From: Polyporus tsugae
Taxonomy: Eukaryota; Basidiomycota; Agaricomycetes; Polyporales; Polyporaceae
DNA length: 64,000 bases
NCBI GenBank assembly: GCA_024305745.1
Contig: JAHRBS010000002.1
Location: forward strand, 2,666,001-2,730,000
Direction: 5' to 3'
Part shown: positions 1-12,297 of the stretch, piece by piece
Layout of the letters: the number at the start of each line of letters is the position of its first letter
How positions within the stretch are numbered: position 1 is the stretch's first letter
The notes under the pieces: generated by a model
The model's input: only the letters and a program-made list of their open reading frames with translations
What the model was told of the DNA's origin: nothing
The model's database searches: none
Program-made: the position numbers and the translations under genes

Positions 1-444
1 GGACCCGGAATATATGTAATAACTTTTGCTGTAGACGTCCGTTCGCGCGGAAATCGAGCGACAAGCATCCTTGTAGACCTATGCACCGTCCGAGAACGGC
101 TTCGCGGCGATCCGAGGAGGGTGTGAAAACAGTGTTTTCATCGCGTTTTCATGGCTGCCCGGAATGTGCGGCCTCTCCAGCATCGGGGTCTCTTCGGAGC
201 ACCATGGAGACTGTTTTTCTAGGCCCTATACGTCCAGTGCAACGCGTTTACTGCACTTGCCCCATCGGCCGACCATGTTTAGAAAATCACCTTGGGCGGA
301 TTTCGTCGGCGGACGGGTGCAGATGGCGCGCACGCTCTTCCGCCGTTTCCCCCGCTTGGGACGACCGTCAGGCGACCGTGCACGACTGTTACTAACCCAG
401 GCTGAGCACCAGGCATGCCATTTCAACAGGAGACGATCGCGAAG

Positions 445-473
445 CCCCGGAACGGGGCACGTCGGTTCCGGGG
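445..473. repeat. Perfect hairpin, 9-bp arms, copy 1
   Basis: CCCCGGAAC and GTTCCGGGG separated by 11 nt. It is kept unchanged in all six copies although the surrounding sequence varies. Function unknown. Confidence 0.8.
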
Positions 474-2775
474 TCGTACCGTGCACGCACTCGACTCCAA
501 CCAACAACCGATTGCTTGATCCAACTTTCCGACGGTCAAGCTCAGGATGTCTCAACACAGTCTACTCGGGGGCGTCCAGTCAATTCGATTTCTGGGTGAG
601 TACATCGACGGTCAGTCTGGGTCCATGGCGGGCTGCTGAAGCAGTCGCAGTGCAGCTGAGCATGCCGGGCGACGTTCGGGACGACCAATAGTGACGACTC
701 TTACACAGTTGTTCCAGCCAAGCGTCGGGATCGACGCGCGTCTGTGGGCGGCGCATTCGCCGTTCTCAAGCGGCGTCGGTTCCGAGTCCGCTTCTCCACC
801 TCCCCGGGTGCCCTGCACCGCCCGTCCAAGCAAGAGCTCGGTGTCCTCCGTCGAAACACGTCGCCCGAGTGGGAGACGGGCTGTTTCACTGCGCCCGGAT
901 GGGCATTCTCGACCTCGCATGCAACAGGTTGCTGAGCAGCCCGGATGGGCTCGCTGAGGCTGAGTTTGCATGCCGACAACGACCCTCACGGTTCTCGCGG
1001 GCGAACGGGCCACGGCAGAGTTGCACGCGCTCTCCAAGGCCGCGCACCGATGAGCTGCTCCCAAGCGACGGCCCATCTGCATGCGCACGGGACTGCCGCC
1101 GGTCATCTCGCAAGGGACAGGAAGGTGCACGCGTCGGGCGCAAGCCGACGTGGAGAGCTACCCCATCGGAAGAAGTGCGAGCGTGCGGCACTGGCCGGCC
1201 GCCGCTCCACTTCTTCCAGGTAGGGCGGACCAGCGACCGGCCTCCGGAGTACTACTTAGTGCACGCGAGTCGGGATCGCTACGTAGACAAGAATGATCCC
1301 AGCAGTCGCGTTCCGTTGTTCATGCGTGCGCGTGCACCGAACATTCAAGCTTGCAAGTGCTGATCCGCATCACGTCCCAGGTAATTTACGACGGCCCCCG
1401 GCGCGCGCAAGCTTCATGGCCAAGGAAAGCATTGGCAACGCGATTGGCAGCGCGGATTGCGCCCGGGACCGTTGGCGAGCGGAAACGCGCCAAGAGGGCA
1501 GGAACACCGGTCGGGTGAGCGGTGTTTGTCGTTGTGTTCGTTTGCGTGTGGGTGCTGATCGATGATCCGACGCTCTAGGTCGTCTCCGCGCGTATCACAT
1601 TGTGTTCTGGACGAGTCACGATTGCCAAGGGAGCTCCTCTCCGCCCACCGTGCGCTGTGCGCCGTCAGGGGGCTTATTGCGGTGCTGTACGCCTTTGTCT
1701 CGGTTTGTCCTTCGTGTGCGCGCAGGCTGGGGCGACGAGGTCAAAGACGAGATATCCGACAGGCCGTGCATTGTTCACCTCCGAAGACAGGCGAGACCAC
1801 GCGAATGGAACCGTCTCGTGAGACGGTGTTCCATGTCTCCGCCAAGATGGTCTGAAACTCGGAAGGCAGACTTGGAAGCTCAGCCGAGGCAGCATCAGGC
1901 GCGCGCAACGCTTCCACAGAGTATCATCCGATACTTCCGACCCGCAATATCTGCTGGCCCGCAACTGTGCTCATGATCCGGCCGCGGGTCTAGATTGTAA
2001 ATATATTGGTTCCTCGCTTACGCGCGGCCCGACATCTACTAGATATGTCTGCCCTGTCCACGCAGTGCTGACTCCCCTTCCCACCTGGCGCTTCATCTGC
2101 CACCGTCACTCTGAACCGCTACCCACCAAACATCTCGCTCGCCCGTGATCTAGAGCCACTGGCCCTGTCGCATTTTCTGTGAGTGTGTTCATGTTGTGCA
2201 TACCTGCCGGCCGAAAACACGATTCTGACATATGGCTGCTTCAGTGTCTCCTTCCCCACGCTGGGAGACGTACCACCAAGCAATTCCCATACTCCCGCAA
2301 GGCAGACACGCCAAGGCTCCCAGCTGGGACGTGGTTTGGCAGTGGTCCCGTTGCGCCGCGCTCGACGTTCTAGACAGGCTTCCGACGACAACTCTCGCTC
2401 CTCGCGTTGAGACCGCCGCTAGCTCTCCACCCCAGCACCCTATTCTTGCCTCATCCGTGCACGTCCAAGGCGGACCCCAGCCACATAACCCGATGGCCGC
2501 TGTTGGACAGAAGGAACCGCGGAGGCATAGAAGAGATGGGGGCGACGATCGACTCGTCTAGAGGTCTGTCTCTTCAGCGCGCGCGCACCCACGCGAGTAC
2601 TCACACATCGCTGCACGCAGGAACAGCGACGCACCAAGCACCCCCTCCTGCACCGTCGCATACCACTGAACGGTCGTCTGAACGCCTCAACAGCGATACC
2701 AGATTGATCTCCGAGCAATCCGGAATGGCCTGCGGTGTGGCAGATTCCGTCGATGTCTGTCACCCCTGAGTGAGG

Positions 2776-3095
2776 GAGCATCCGGGACCTATCGAACGAA
2801 AGTCAGCCGTGGTCCCTGCGGCACACACTCTTCGATGCCTCATATGGTGCTCCTGAATCCCCGGCTGAACCATCCACTCCAAGTACTCGGCCACGCACGC
2901 TCGCCGGACTCACCTTCACCGCCCGCCGGCATCGACGTCCTCGACGGGCTTCTGTCTCTGTCCAAACCGAGCGCACTGCGTCTCGCGTCGGGCGGGACCT
3001 TCTGGCTACACATCTCCAGCAGTACTGACACGTCGCGCTCTGTCTCTCCCAGCCATGCGAGTTGAGCGTCCGGGTCCTATCAGATCAAAGTCAGC
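2776..3095. repeat. Imperfect internal duplication within the unit
   Basis: Two 32-nt blocks, 2776-2807 and 3064-3095, are near copies (gagcatccgggacctatc and gagcgtccgggtcctatc, both ending aaagtcagc). In copy 1 they are 288 nt apart and in copy 3 (19834, 20107) 273 nt apart, both multiples of three. Where readable, each block is soon followed by a consensus donor (gtaagt in copies 3-6 after block A, gtgcgt after block B). This could be a remnant of duplicated exons; no product is recognised. Confidence 0.6.
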
Positions 3096-3698
3096 CTGGA
3101 AGGTGCGTGTCTCGTCTCCCGAGCTTCCGAGTCCCGACCGGCGTGCGTGCTCACACTGTCCACACCGCTTACCCAAGCTCCTGTGCCCGGCATGTAGGCC
3201 GCCGGACGAATGCACCATCACGCGCTGTGTCCCGGGTGCTCCGATGTGCCAGGCGTGGTCGGGTTTGACGCACCGAGCAGAACACAAGGTCGAGCATTGA
3301 TATCGACGCGGACCAGCACGCGGCCAGGTGGAGGGCTCGATTCCACGTACAGCACACAGTAAGTGAGTCCGCGCGGGTCGTAAGCCAGAGTCGGGAATTG
3401 ACGAGACCATGCAGCACAGTGCCACAGTGAAGTTGCCAAGGGCGTGCGAGGGAGGCGGGCGCGAGGAGCGGACGCGCAGATGGTGGTGGAAGGAAAGCCG
3501 ATGGATGTGGCGGCTCGCTTGGAGGATGCGGAGGGAATAGGCGCTCACTGGCTCGAACACGACTGCGTGTATTGTGTTTGTAGATACAGATACTTCACTG
3601 TGCATTGACGGAGGACTTTTGTGCGCAATGATCCATTCCGAGTCTTTCAAGGAAGGTCGAGCACATCCTCTCAGTTCTCGTCCGAGCACATATTTTCC

Positions 3699-3802
3699 TA
3701 TTAATGCCGTCTTCATGCCGTCTTCATGCCCTCTCAATGTCATGCTAATCTCAATGTCATGCTAATCTCAATGTCAATGCCACGTTAATGTCACGTTAAT
3801 GT
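3699..3802. repeat. AT-rich degenerate minisatellite upstream of POP5, copy 1
   Basis: Short motifs such as ctcaatgtcatgctaat and gtcacgttaatg repeat in tandem about 200-300 bp before the POP5 ATG. Motif composition and length vary between copies, so it is a likely source of promoter spacing differences. Confidence 0.7.
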
Positions 3803-4005
3803 CCCCAGACCCTACAGAGGAGAGTGATCGGTCGGGGAGATGTCCATCTGCGACCCCCGCGGTTAACTGCATGCCTGCCAGTGGTTCGAACCAACAGCCG
3901 CGGCAATGTCCGTGGGGCGCTCCGTCGCAAGCACAGCGAGAGCAATTCCGAAAATCTTGACCAGTAACTAACCAATACACCCGACTCGCCGGGATATAAC
4001 AACAC

Positions 4006-4744
4006 ATGGTTAGGTTCAAGGTATGCTTCTCGTACCCTCTACGCAACAACGGCCCTCTCACCCAAGTCGTGATTTGAACAGAACCGCTGGCTCCTCGTCG
4101 AGTTTCTCCCCTGCCAGGCCTCTCTCAACCCCAATCAACCCTCTCGTGCCTCGGAAGAACAAGCGACGAGCAAGAGCATCTGGGCTGCACTCAAGCAGAG
4201 CGTCATCGCCCACTTCGGAGACACCGGCTGGGGCGCGGTCGGCTCTTCGCTCACTAGTCAGTCCCTTTCCTGATATCCAAAAAAAGATGAGTGCGTCGCT
4301 TGCTGACGGTGCTGGTCGACTTCAGTCAAGTACTTCTCCCCACGCACGAACCTATGCATCATCCGCGTCGCGCGGGACCCGCACAAGATCGCATGGGCTA
4401 GCGTAACACTCATGACGACGATCGACGGGCGCAAGTACATCCCCCACGTCGTCCACGTCTCTGGTGCGCCGTCAACCTAGGCTACAAGCTGTGCATCACT
4501 GACCGGGCCCACGTAGGAACGGTAAAGCAGGCCCAACTGGCGGCGATCCGCCATAATCGCGAAGTCGTCGCTTGCTATCGTGCCCGCGCAAAGACTCCAG
4601 GTGCGTTCAACCTTCAAACCGTCCCCCTGCACACAGAACGTTCGGGCCTTTGCTGACTAGAAGACCAACATAGCCGGCTATCAAGACTCATACGAAGAGT
4701 TCCTCCATACGAGCACGGAAGAGATCGAAGGGCTGCAAGATTAA
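4006..4744 (+). CDS. POP5: RNase P/MRP protein subunit POP5, copy 1
   Basis: Protein subunit of RNase P (5' processing of tRNA) and RNase MRP (pre-rRNA processing), expected in the nucleus and nucleolus. Five exons, 4006-4020, 4082-4256, 4326-4463, 4517-4600 and 4674-4744, join into 160 codons with every junction in phase and GT-AG borders. The product opens MVRFKNRWLLVEFLP, the family signature (human MVRFKHRYLLCEL). The core follows with WAALKQSVIAHFGDTGWG, then KYFSPRTNLCIIRVARD, a HVSGTVKQAQLAAIRHNR segment matching the family's HVGGTIR region, and an acidic tail ending EEIEGLQD. The start is chosen because exon 1 encodes just MVRFK, the conserved N-terminus. It converges with bioF, with 123 nt between stop codons. 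POP5 is normally single-copy and essential in fungi, so repetition is odd. Confidence 0.93.
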
Positions 4745-4867
4745 CCAACCTCCGAGTCCTCCATTCGACTGTACGCGCATCAATTGCTCATCTATAAACA
4801 CACGTCGTTCGGTCATCTATATACTTTAAGTTTTAACCCTAACTCCGACCATTTCTCACCCGATCGT

Positions 4868-6508
4868 TCATAGCTTCGCCTGCACGCTCACCACCTGCCC
4901 CTCTGCGCCTGTTCCGCCACCCGCGCCCGCCCTCTCCCAGCTCTCTGCCCACTCGATCATGCCCTTCACGAGCCGCTCGACGTCCTCGCGCGTGTTTCCC
5001 GCGTGCAGGCACACGCGGATGCGATCCGCACCCTTGGGCACAGTCGGCCACGTGATGGGCCGCGCATTCAGTCCGCGCACGCGCAAGTACGCTGAGAGCG
5101 GGCGCGGGTGCGGGGTTAGGACGGGGACGATCGGCGTGGCGGGTTTTAGGTTTTGGGTTTTGTATTGGGATGCGGACACAGAGACAGCCGATGAATGGGG
5201 AGAATGGGAGGGAGGGAAAAGATGTGGGGGGAGCGCGAGGAGTGCGGGCGAGATGCGGCGGGTTGCGAGGGCGTTGCGGAGGGATGCGAGGAAGTATGTG
5301 CTGAGGTCAAGGAGGTTCTTGGAGAGCTGGGTTCACCGGGTTGTTAGCGTGTCGTGTAGGGAATGCGCGAATGCTGGGAGGGCGTATCCACACCTTGTCA
5401 GCTTCGCCCGACTCGAGCAGGTCGAAGGAGCAGTCTGCGGCGATGATGTTCGCGTAGCTCAGCGAGGTGGTGTAGATCAGCGAGCGCGCGTAGTTGAGCA
5501 GGTAGTCCCGTACAAGAGGGGTTATGAGGAAAACGGCTAAGAATGACTTCGTTCAGTGTCTGCAGCGCTATATTAGCCCCCCTCAACTCTCCAATTCACT
5601 GTCTCTTCCCCGCGTAGACGCTTTAGCGTGATACAGCGACCGTCCCCCCGGTAAGGAATCGGTCACATCAAAGCCTCAGCGTGAGGGAGAGAAAATAAAA
5701 TGGAGAATTGAGGGGGGGCCGCATTGTCAGGAAATGTGGCGTAAAACATACCTCCCGTCCCGGCGAGCGCTTTGCCAAAGGTGTGTAGGCGGGCGAACAC
5801 CCGATCCTCCAAACCATACGCCGCGACCAGCCCGCGCCCTTGCGGGCCATACACACCTGTCGAGTGCGCCTCGTCAACAATGACATAGCCGTTGCCCCTC
5901 GGTAAAAGGTCTTCAACGGTCTCCACAATGTCCACCAAGGGTGCGAGATCCCCGTCCATGCTGTACAGCGCCTCCACGATCACAAACACACTGCTGTCTC
6001 CGTCCCTCAAGGCTGGACGAGACGCGATGAGAGCCTTAAGCACTTCTTGTAACGCAGGGACCGAGTTGTGTGCGAACGCAACCTGCGAATCGGCGTGAAC
6101 GCGGGAGGCGCGCATCCCGTCGTGCACAGACGCGTGTATGTGCTCGTCATAGACGATTGCGTCCCCCGGCTGAGGCACGCTTGAGAAGAAGCCGACGTTC
6201 GCGTCGAAGCCCGAGTTGAAGAGCAGCGCGGCGGGCGCGTGGAAGAACGCCGCGAGACGGGCTTCGAACGACGCGTGCGCATGCCCGTTCACGAGCAGGC
6301 GCGACCCGCCCGAGCCCAGAACCTGGGGGGCCTCGCTCAGCTTGGCGAGGAAGCGGGTACGGAGGTAGTTGGAGCGCGAGAGGGAGAGGTAGTCGTTGGT
6401 GAAGAAGTCGATGGGGTGGTCGTCCGCGGAGGGGTCTGGAAGCCTGCGGCGGATGAGACGCTTCTCGCGAGATGCGAGTGCGGCGTTGAGCTTGTCGTTG
6501 AGCGGCAT
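4868..6508 (-). CDS. bioF: 8-amino-7-oxononanoate (KAPA) synthase, copy 1, PTS1-tagged
   Basis: PLP-dependent alpha-oxoamine synthase that condenses pimeloyl-CoA/ACP with alanine to give KAPA, the first dedicated step of biotin synthesis. Exons 6508-5752, 5536-5394 and 5326-4868 join in phase into 452 residues. Visible motifs: LGSGGSRLLVNGH near 64-76, DEHIHAS at 121-127 (ring-stacking His), DEAHSTGVYGPQGRG at 212-226, and HTFGKALAGTGA with the Schiff-base lysine at K246. Exon 2 (VRDYLLNYARSLIYTTS) matches BioF's DYLLQFARHLIYSTS region, and exon 3 has the C-terminal domain with GADRIRVCLHAGNT. The protein ends QAKL; AKL is a PTS1 peroxisomal signal, as known for fungal BioF. A related aminoacyl-CoA synthase is the alternative, but the motifs and PTS1 favour BioF. 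It converges on POP5. Confidence 0.93.
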
Positions 6509-7348
6509 CGCGTTGGGCGTCGTCGGCGAGTTGTGCTAATCAAGAGTGTGGGTTTTTGTCGTCCTTCAGCGCACCAGTGGTTTCGATTTGTAGTGTCCGT
6601 TGTGCATCCGGTCCCTCGGATTATTGACAGGCGCTTAGATCAAAAGTTCCTGGAGAACATATGGCGAGCTTTCTGAAGACAAAATATCAATAATAATCGT
6701 AGGTGTTTGAGGATGACTTACACGACGATCTAGGGCTTGTGGGGGTCCAGCACAACGGAGTCGTTGGTCAAAAGACGAATGACTTGGCCCGGTCTGCGCC
6801 CGATGCGATCGCGCGATCTTGAGGGGGCGGGAAAGCACGGGAGACGGACACTCTCGGAGCCTGCAGCGGATGAGAGGGTGATTTGTCATAGTAACCTCAG
6901 GTGTGTACACAGCGATCTAAGTAGGTGGAGGTTGGGTCGAACGTGTTGAACGAGGACGGACGAATGACATGCCCGATGTGATCTGGCGATCGCGTGGGAC
7001 CTTCGATCGCGCTCAAACCGGGTTCCCCTCGTCTCTCAGCCCATCTCCTCCTCTTTTCGACCTCGCCGGGCTCAGTTTTGACACATCCACACTCGCCGTT
7101 GGCCGTCTTGGCCCTCCCTCATTCCGCCTTTGTTCTCACTCTGCTGTGCCGTTAGTCGCCCGTTCATCCCATGTCTGCCAATGAGCTCATCGCTTCTCGT
7201 CCCAACCCACAGCTCGCCTCCCACTTCATACGGCCGCAACTCCACACGCTCCTCCGAAATTCTACGGCGAACACTACAGTACATGCGGAGGCACGCATCG
7301 CGGACAATCTCAGCCGCTCTCACCTCACCGCACAAGCAAGCTGCCCGA

Positions 7349-7434
7349 CCGTCGACGCTCCTTGCACATTATGTTGCCCCCAGCCTTCGGATTCGCCATC
7401 GGATTCGCCATCGCTGCCACCCGCGTCGACATTG
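7349..7434 (+). other. Microinversion segment, orientation A (copy 1)
   Basis: Reads ccgtcgacgctcc to gcgtcgacattg, with GTCGAC near each end. Copies 4 and 5 carry the same block as its reverse complement between the same flanks (caagcaagctgc on the left, cgcgctcc on the right). The 86 bp include a 12-bp duplication (ggattcgccatc twice) that is single in the inverted form. Confidence 0.9.
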
Positions 7435-8991
7435 GCGCGCTCCTTCGAGCGTCTCTCAAGCTCTGCGAGTGCGGTGGTCAGTATAATGTCATACCGCGTA
7501 CGTTCCCCCACCCCAAACCGTAGCCCGACGATACTCACCGTGAACATACAGCTACAGCCAACGGCCGGGATCCATGCGGGGCTGCAAACACAACGAGCGG
7601 GGAAAGCGTAGTGTCCGGCACACAATCAAAGGAACTAGGTGAGTACAGAGGGCGGAGCACCCAAAGACGGGTGTGTTGATACCCTCCCCATTGCCCTCCA
7701 GCTTTTATACCCTCTCGCCAGCCGGCAGAACACTTCCGACGGCTTGCACCGCCCGCTGGGACGTCCCCGGCGCTGGGCCCCAAGCCTCGAGTGCGCCGTC
7801 TCGATTGTCGTCGGCTCGTACAACCGAGCTTCCCCATCTCCCAGCTCTCCCGCCCGTCCAAGCGCGCCAAGATACACATCCCCTGAGGCCTCGACGTGCG
7901 ACGGGACGTGCCACCCGCTTCGGATCTTGTGAAACGTCGCCCGCCGTGGCACGCTCACATTGTCGGGCAGGCTGTGGTCGCTGCCGGCTCCGTCCTGCAT
8001 TGCGGGCTCGGTCACACCCTCCTCAACGGTAGCCCAGAGCACCCACGAAGCTATTGGATGCCTTCTGCTGGGAGACGGCCTTCATGGCTGCAGTACGTAC
8101 GTGTAATGAGTCGGCATTTACATCGTGCGCGTAATGATGCCGCCTCCCGCCCAGACTTTTTATTGGAAAGGCACGAGAATTCGGAATGCCACGGGCGGGC
8201 CATCTTGTGAGGGAAAGAACGGCTGGAGTTCGGCGTGACAGGTGCTCCGGCAGCGCACACGCCCTATCTCCCAACCCTCAGCCATCCCCCCGTGTTCCAC
8301 TAGCGTCCAAGCCAACTTGGAGTACGTCGGCACCATCCACACTCGCGTCGGCTGCCATCCGAGCCGTTTCACGAAAACGCGTGAGACCCCCGACCTATGG
8401 TCCGCCCGGCTTGGCAGGTTCCTCGACTTCCGGTAAGTCGTCCCACACCGGCTGCGCCGACTTCAGACGATCATGCTGACGTCTGTAAATGCAATTCAAC
8501 GTCAGGGTGAGCTGCAACGAATGGCCGGGGTCGCGTTTTGTAGGTCAGGACCCGGAATATATGTAATAACTTTTGCTGTAGACGTCCGTTCGCGCGGAAA
8601 TCGAGCGACAAGCATCCTTGTAGACCTATGCACCGTCCGAGAACGGCTTCGCGGCGATCCGAGGAGGGTGTGAAAACAGTGTTTTCATCGCGTTTTCATG
8701 GCTGCCCGGAATGTGCGGCCTCTCCAGCATCGGGGTCTCTTCGGAGCACCATGGAGACTGTTTTTCTAGGCCCTATACGTCCAGTGCAACGCGTTTACTG
8801 CACTTGCCCCATCGGCCGACCATGTTTAGAAAATCACCTTGGGCGGATTTCGTCGGCGGACGGGTGCAGATGGCGCGCACGGTCTTCCGCCGTTTCCCCC
8901 GCTTGGGACGACCGTCAGGCGACCGTGCACGACTGTTACTAACCCAGGCTGAGCACCAGGCATGCCATTTCAACAGGAGACGATCGCGAAG

Positions 8992-9020
8992 CCCCGGAAC
9001 GGGGCACGTCGGTTCCGGGG
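8992..9020. repeat. Perfect hairpin, 9-bp arms, copy 2
   Basis: Same inverted repeat as at 445-473. Confidence 0.8.
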
Positions 9021-12000
9021 TCGTACCGTGCACGCACTCGACTCCAACCAACAACCGATTGCTTGATCCAACTTTCCGACGGTCAAGCTCAGGATGTCTC
9101 AACACAGTCTACTCGGGGGCGTCCAGTCAATTCGATTTCTGGGTGAGTACATCGACGGTCAGTCTGGGTCCATGGCGGGCTGCTGAAGCAGTCGCAGTGC
9201 AGCTGAGCATGCCGGGCGACGTTCGGGACGACCAATAGTGACGACTCTTACACAGTTGTTCCAGCCAAGCGTCGGGATCGACGCGCGTCTGTGGGCGGCG
9301 CATTCGCCGTTCTCAAGCGGCGTCGGTTCCCAGGTGCCCCGCCTGGCCAAGAGCAAGAGCTCGGTGTCCTCCGTCGAAACCCGTCGCCTGAGTGGGAGAC
9401 GGGCTGTTTCACTGCGCCCGCATGTCTGCGGACGGGAAATTCTCGACCTCGCATGCAACAAGCTGCTGAGCAGCCCGTCCGGGCTCGCCGAGGTTGAGTT
9501 TGCATGCCGACAGCGGCCCTCACGGTTGTCCCGGGCGAACGGACCACGGCAGAGTTGCACGCGCTCTCCAAGGCCGCGCGCCGATGAGCTGCTCCGAAGC
9601 GACGGCCCATCTGCATGCGCACGGGAAGGTGCAGGCGAGCGCAAGCCGACATGGAGAGCTGCCCCCAGGAGAAGTGCGAGCGTGCACCGGCCGGCTGCTC
9701 CAATTCTTCCAGGTAGGGCCGCGGCCCAGCGACCGGCCTCCGGAGTACTAGTGTACGCGAGTCGGGATCGCTAGACAAGAATGATCCCGCCGCAGCAGTC
9801 GCGTGCCCTTCTTCATGCATGTGCGCGCACGGAACATTCAAGTGCTGATCCGCATCACGTCCCAGGTAATTTACGACGGTCCCCGGCGCGCGGACGCTTC
9901 GGGGCCAAGGAAAGCATTGACAACGCGATTGGCAGCGCGGATTGCGCCCGGGACCGTTGGCGAGCGGAAACGCGCCAAGAGGGCAGGAACACCGGTCGGG
10001 TGAGCGGTGTTTGTCGTTGTGTTCGTTTGCGTGTGGGTGCTGATCGATGATCCGACGCTCTAGGTCGTCTCCGCGCGTATCACATTGTGTTCTGGACGAG
10101 TCACGATTGCCAAGGGAGCTCCTCTCCGCCCACCGTGCGCTGTGCGCCGTCAGGGGGCTTATTGCGGTGCTGTACGCCTTTGTCTCGGTTTGTCCTTCGT
10201 GTGCGCGCAGGCTGAGGCGACGAGGTCAAAGACGAGATATCCGACAGGCCGTGCATTGTTCACCTCCGAAGACAGGCGAGACCACGCGAATGGAACCCTC
10301 TCGTGAGACGGTGTTCCATGTCTCCGCCAAGATGGTCTGAAACTCGGAAGGCAGACTTGGAAGCTCAGCCGAGGCAGCATCAGGCGCGCGCAACGCTTCC
10401 ACAGAGTATCATCCGATACTTCCGACCCGCAATATCTGCTGGCCCGCAACCAGTGTGCTCATGATCCGGCCGCGGGTCTAGATTGTAAATATATTGGTTC
10501 TTCGCTTACGCGCGGCCCGACATCTACTAGATATGTCTGCCCTGTCCACGCAGTGCTGACTCCCCTTCCCACCTGGCGCTTCATCTGCCACCGTCACTCT
10601 GAACCGCTACCCACCAAACATCTCGCTCGCCCGTGATCTAGAGCCACTGGCCCTGTCGCATTTTCTGTGAGTGTGTTCATGTTGTGCATACCTGCCGGCC
10701 GAAAACACGATTCTGACATATGGCTGCTTCAGTGTCTCCTTCCCCACGCTGGGAGACGTACCACCAAGCAATTCCCATACTCCCGCAAGGCAGACACGCC
10801 AAGGCTCCCAGCTGGGACGTGGTTTGGCAGTGGTCCCGTTGCGCCGCGCTCGACGTTCTAGACAGGCTTCCGACGACAACTCTCGCTCCTCGCGTTGAGA
10901 CCGCCGCTAGCTCTCCACCCCAGCACCCTATTCTTGCCTCATCCGTGCACGTCCAAGGCGGACCCCAGCCACATAACCCGATGGCCGCTGTTGGACAGAA
11001 GGAACCGCGGAGGCATAGAAGAGATGGGGGCGACGATCGACTCGTCTAGAGGTCTGTCTCTTCAGCGCGCGCGCACCCACGCGAGTACTCACACATCGCT
11101 GCACGCAGGAACAGCGACGCACCAAGCACCCCCTCCTGCACCGTCGCATACCACTGAACGGTCGTCTGAACGCCTCAACAGCGATACCAGATTGATCTCC
11201 GAGCAATCCGGAATGGCCTGCGGTGTGGCAGATTCCGTCGATGTCTGTCACCCCTGAGTGAGGGAGCATCCGGGACCTATCGAACGAAAGTCAGCCGTGG
11301 TCCCTGCGGCACACACTCTTCGATGCCTCATATGGTGCTCCTGAATCCCCGGCTGAACCATCCACTCCAAGTACTCGGCCACGCACGCTCGCCGGACTCA
11401 CCTTCACCGCCCGCCGGCATCGACGTCCTCGACGGGCTTCTGTCTCTGTCCAAACCGAGCGCACTGCGTCTCGCGTCGGGCGGGACCTTCTGGCTACACA
11501 TCTCCAGCAGTACTGACACGTCGCGCTCTGTCTCTCCCAGCCATGCGAGTTGAGCGTCCGGGTCCTATCAGATCAAAGTCAGCCTGGAAGGTGCGTGTCT
11601 CGTCTCCCGAGCTTCCGAGTCCCGACCGGCGTGCGTGCTCACACTGTCCACACCGCTTACCCAAGCTCCTGTGCCCGGCATGTAGGCCGCCGGACGAATG
11701 CACCATCACGCGCTGTGTCCCGGGTGCTCCGATGTGCCAGGCGTGGTCGGGTTTGACGCACCGAGCAGAACACAAGGTCGAGCATTGATATCGACGCGGA
11801 CCAGCACGCGGCCAGGTGGAGGGCTCGATTCCACGTACAGCACACAGTAAGTGAGTCCGCGCGGGTCGTAAGCCAGAGTCGGGAATTGACGAGACCATGC
11901 AGCACAGTGCCACAGTGAAGTTGCCAAGGGCGTGCGAGGGAGGCGGGCGCGAGGAGCGGACGCGCAGATGGTGGTGGAAGGAACGCCGATTGCGATGGAT

Positions 12001-12189
12001 GTGGCGGCTCGCTTGGAGGATGCGGAGGGAATAGGCGCTCACTGGCTCGAACGCGACTGCGTGTATTGTGTTTGTAGATACAGATACTTCACTGTGCATT
12101 GACGGAGGACTTTTGTGCGCAATGATCCATTCCGAGTCTTTCAAGGAAGGTCGAGCACATCCTCTCAGTTCTCGTCCGAGCACATATTT

Positions 12190-12297
12190 TCCTATTAATG
12201 CCGTCTTCATGCCGTCTTCATGCCCTCTCAATGTCATGCTAATCTCAATGTCATGCTAATCTCAATGTCAATGCCACGTTAATGTCACGTTAATGTC
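12190..12297. repeat. AT-rich minisatellite upstream of POP5, copy 2
   Basis: Same motif arrangement as copy 1. Confidence 0.7.

Larger units (their letters stand above)
1..4005. other. Unit segment before POP5, copy 1: no recognised gene
   Basis: Many frames are open here simply because the DNA is GC-rich, on both strands at once, and none resembles a family I know. Frames differ between copies through indels that are often not multiples of three. Some stretches are bounded by consensus splice sites (for example gtaagt or gtgcgt after short open blocks), so a decayed or unrecognised multi-exon gene cannot be excluded. Listed separately: a hairpin (445-473), an internal duplication (2776-3095) and an AT-rich tract (3699-3802). 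Confidence 0.6.
1..8547. repeat. Tandem array unit, copy 1 (8547 bp)
   Basis: First visible copy of a directly repeated unit; the sequence starting ggacccggaatat recurs at 8548, 17070, 25630, 34226 and 42672. The phase is arbitrary because the window begins here and the array may continue to the left. The copy holds POP5 at 4006-4744 (+) and bioF at 4868-6508 (-). Copies 1 and 2 share the variants near unit positions 90 and 2810, whereas near unit position 790 copy 1 groups with copies 3 and 4. It has only one degenerate unit of the 11-bp minisatellite (7651-7660). Confidence 0.95.

Noticed and set aside
3006..3743. 245-codon minus-strand frame, repeated in copies 2-6
   Set aside because: Other frames on both strands are open over the same bases, no motif is recognised, and small indels change it between copies; more likely a by-product of GC content.
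4023..4406. Plus-strand frame overlapping POP5 (and equivalents in other copies)
   Set aside because: It reads POP5 introns and exons in the wrong frame; the spliced five-exon model explains the region.
4829..4845. Telomere-like aaccctaac after POP5
   Set aside because: A single short match in an interior spacer, not an array.
5398..5540. Plus-strand frames opposite bioF
   Set aside because: Antisense shadows of bioF exons 2 and 3.
7635..8042. 135-codon minus-strand frame, longer in copy 5 (41717-42166)
   Set aside because: A stop codon breaks it in copies 2, 3 and 4, and the product is unlike any family I know.
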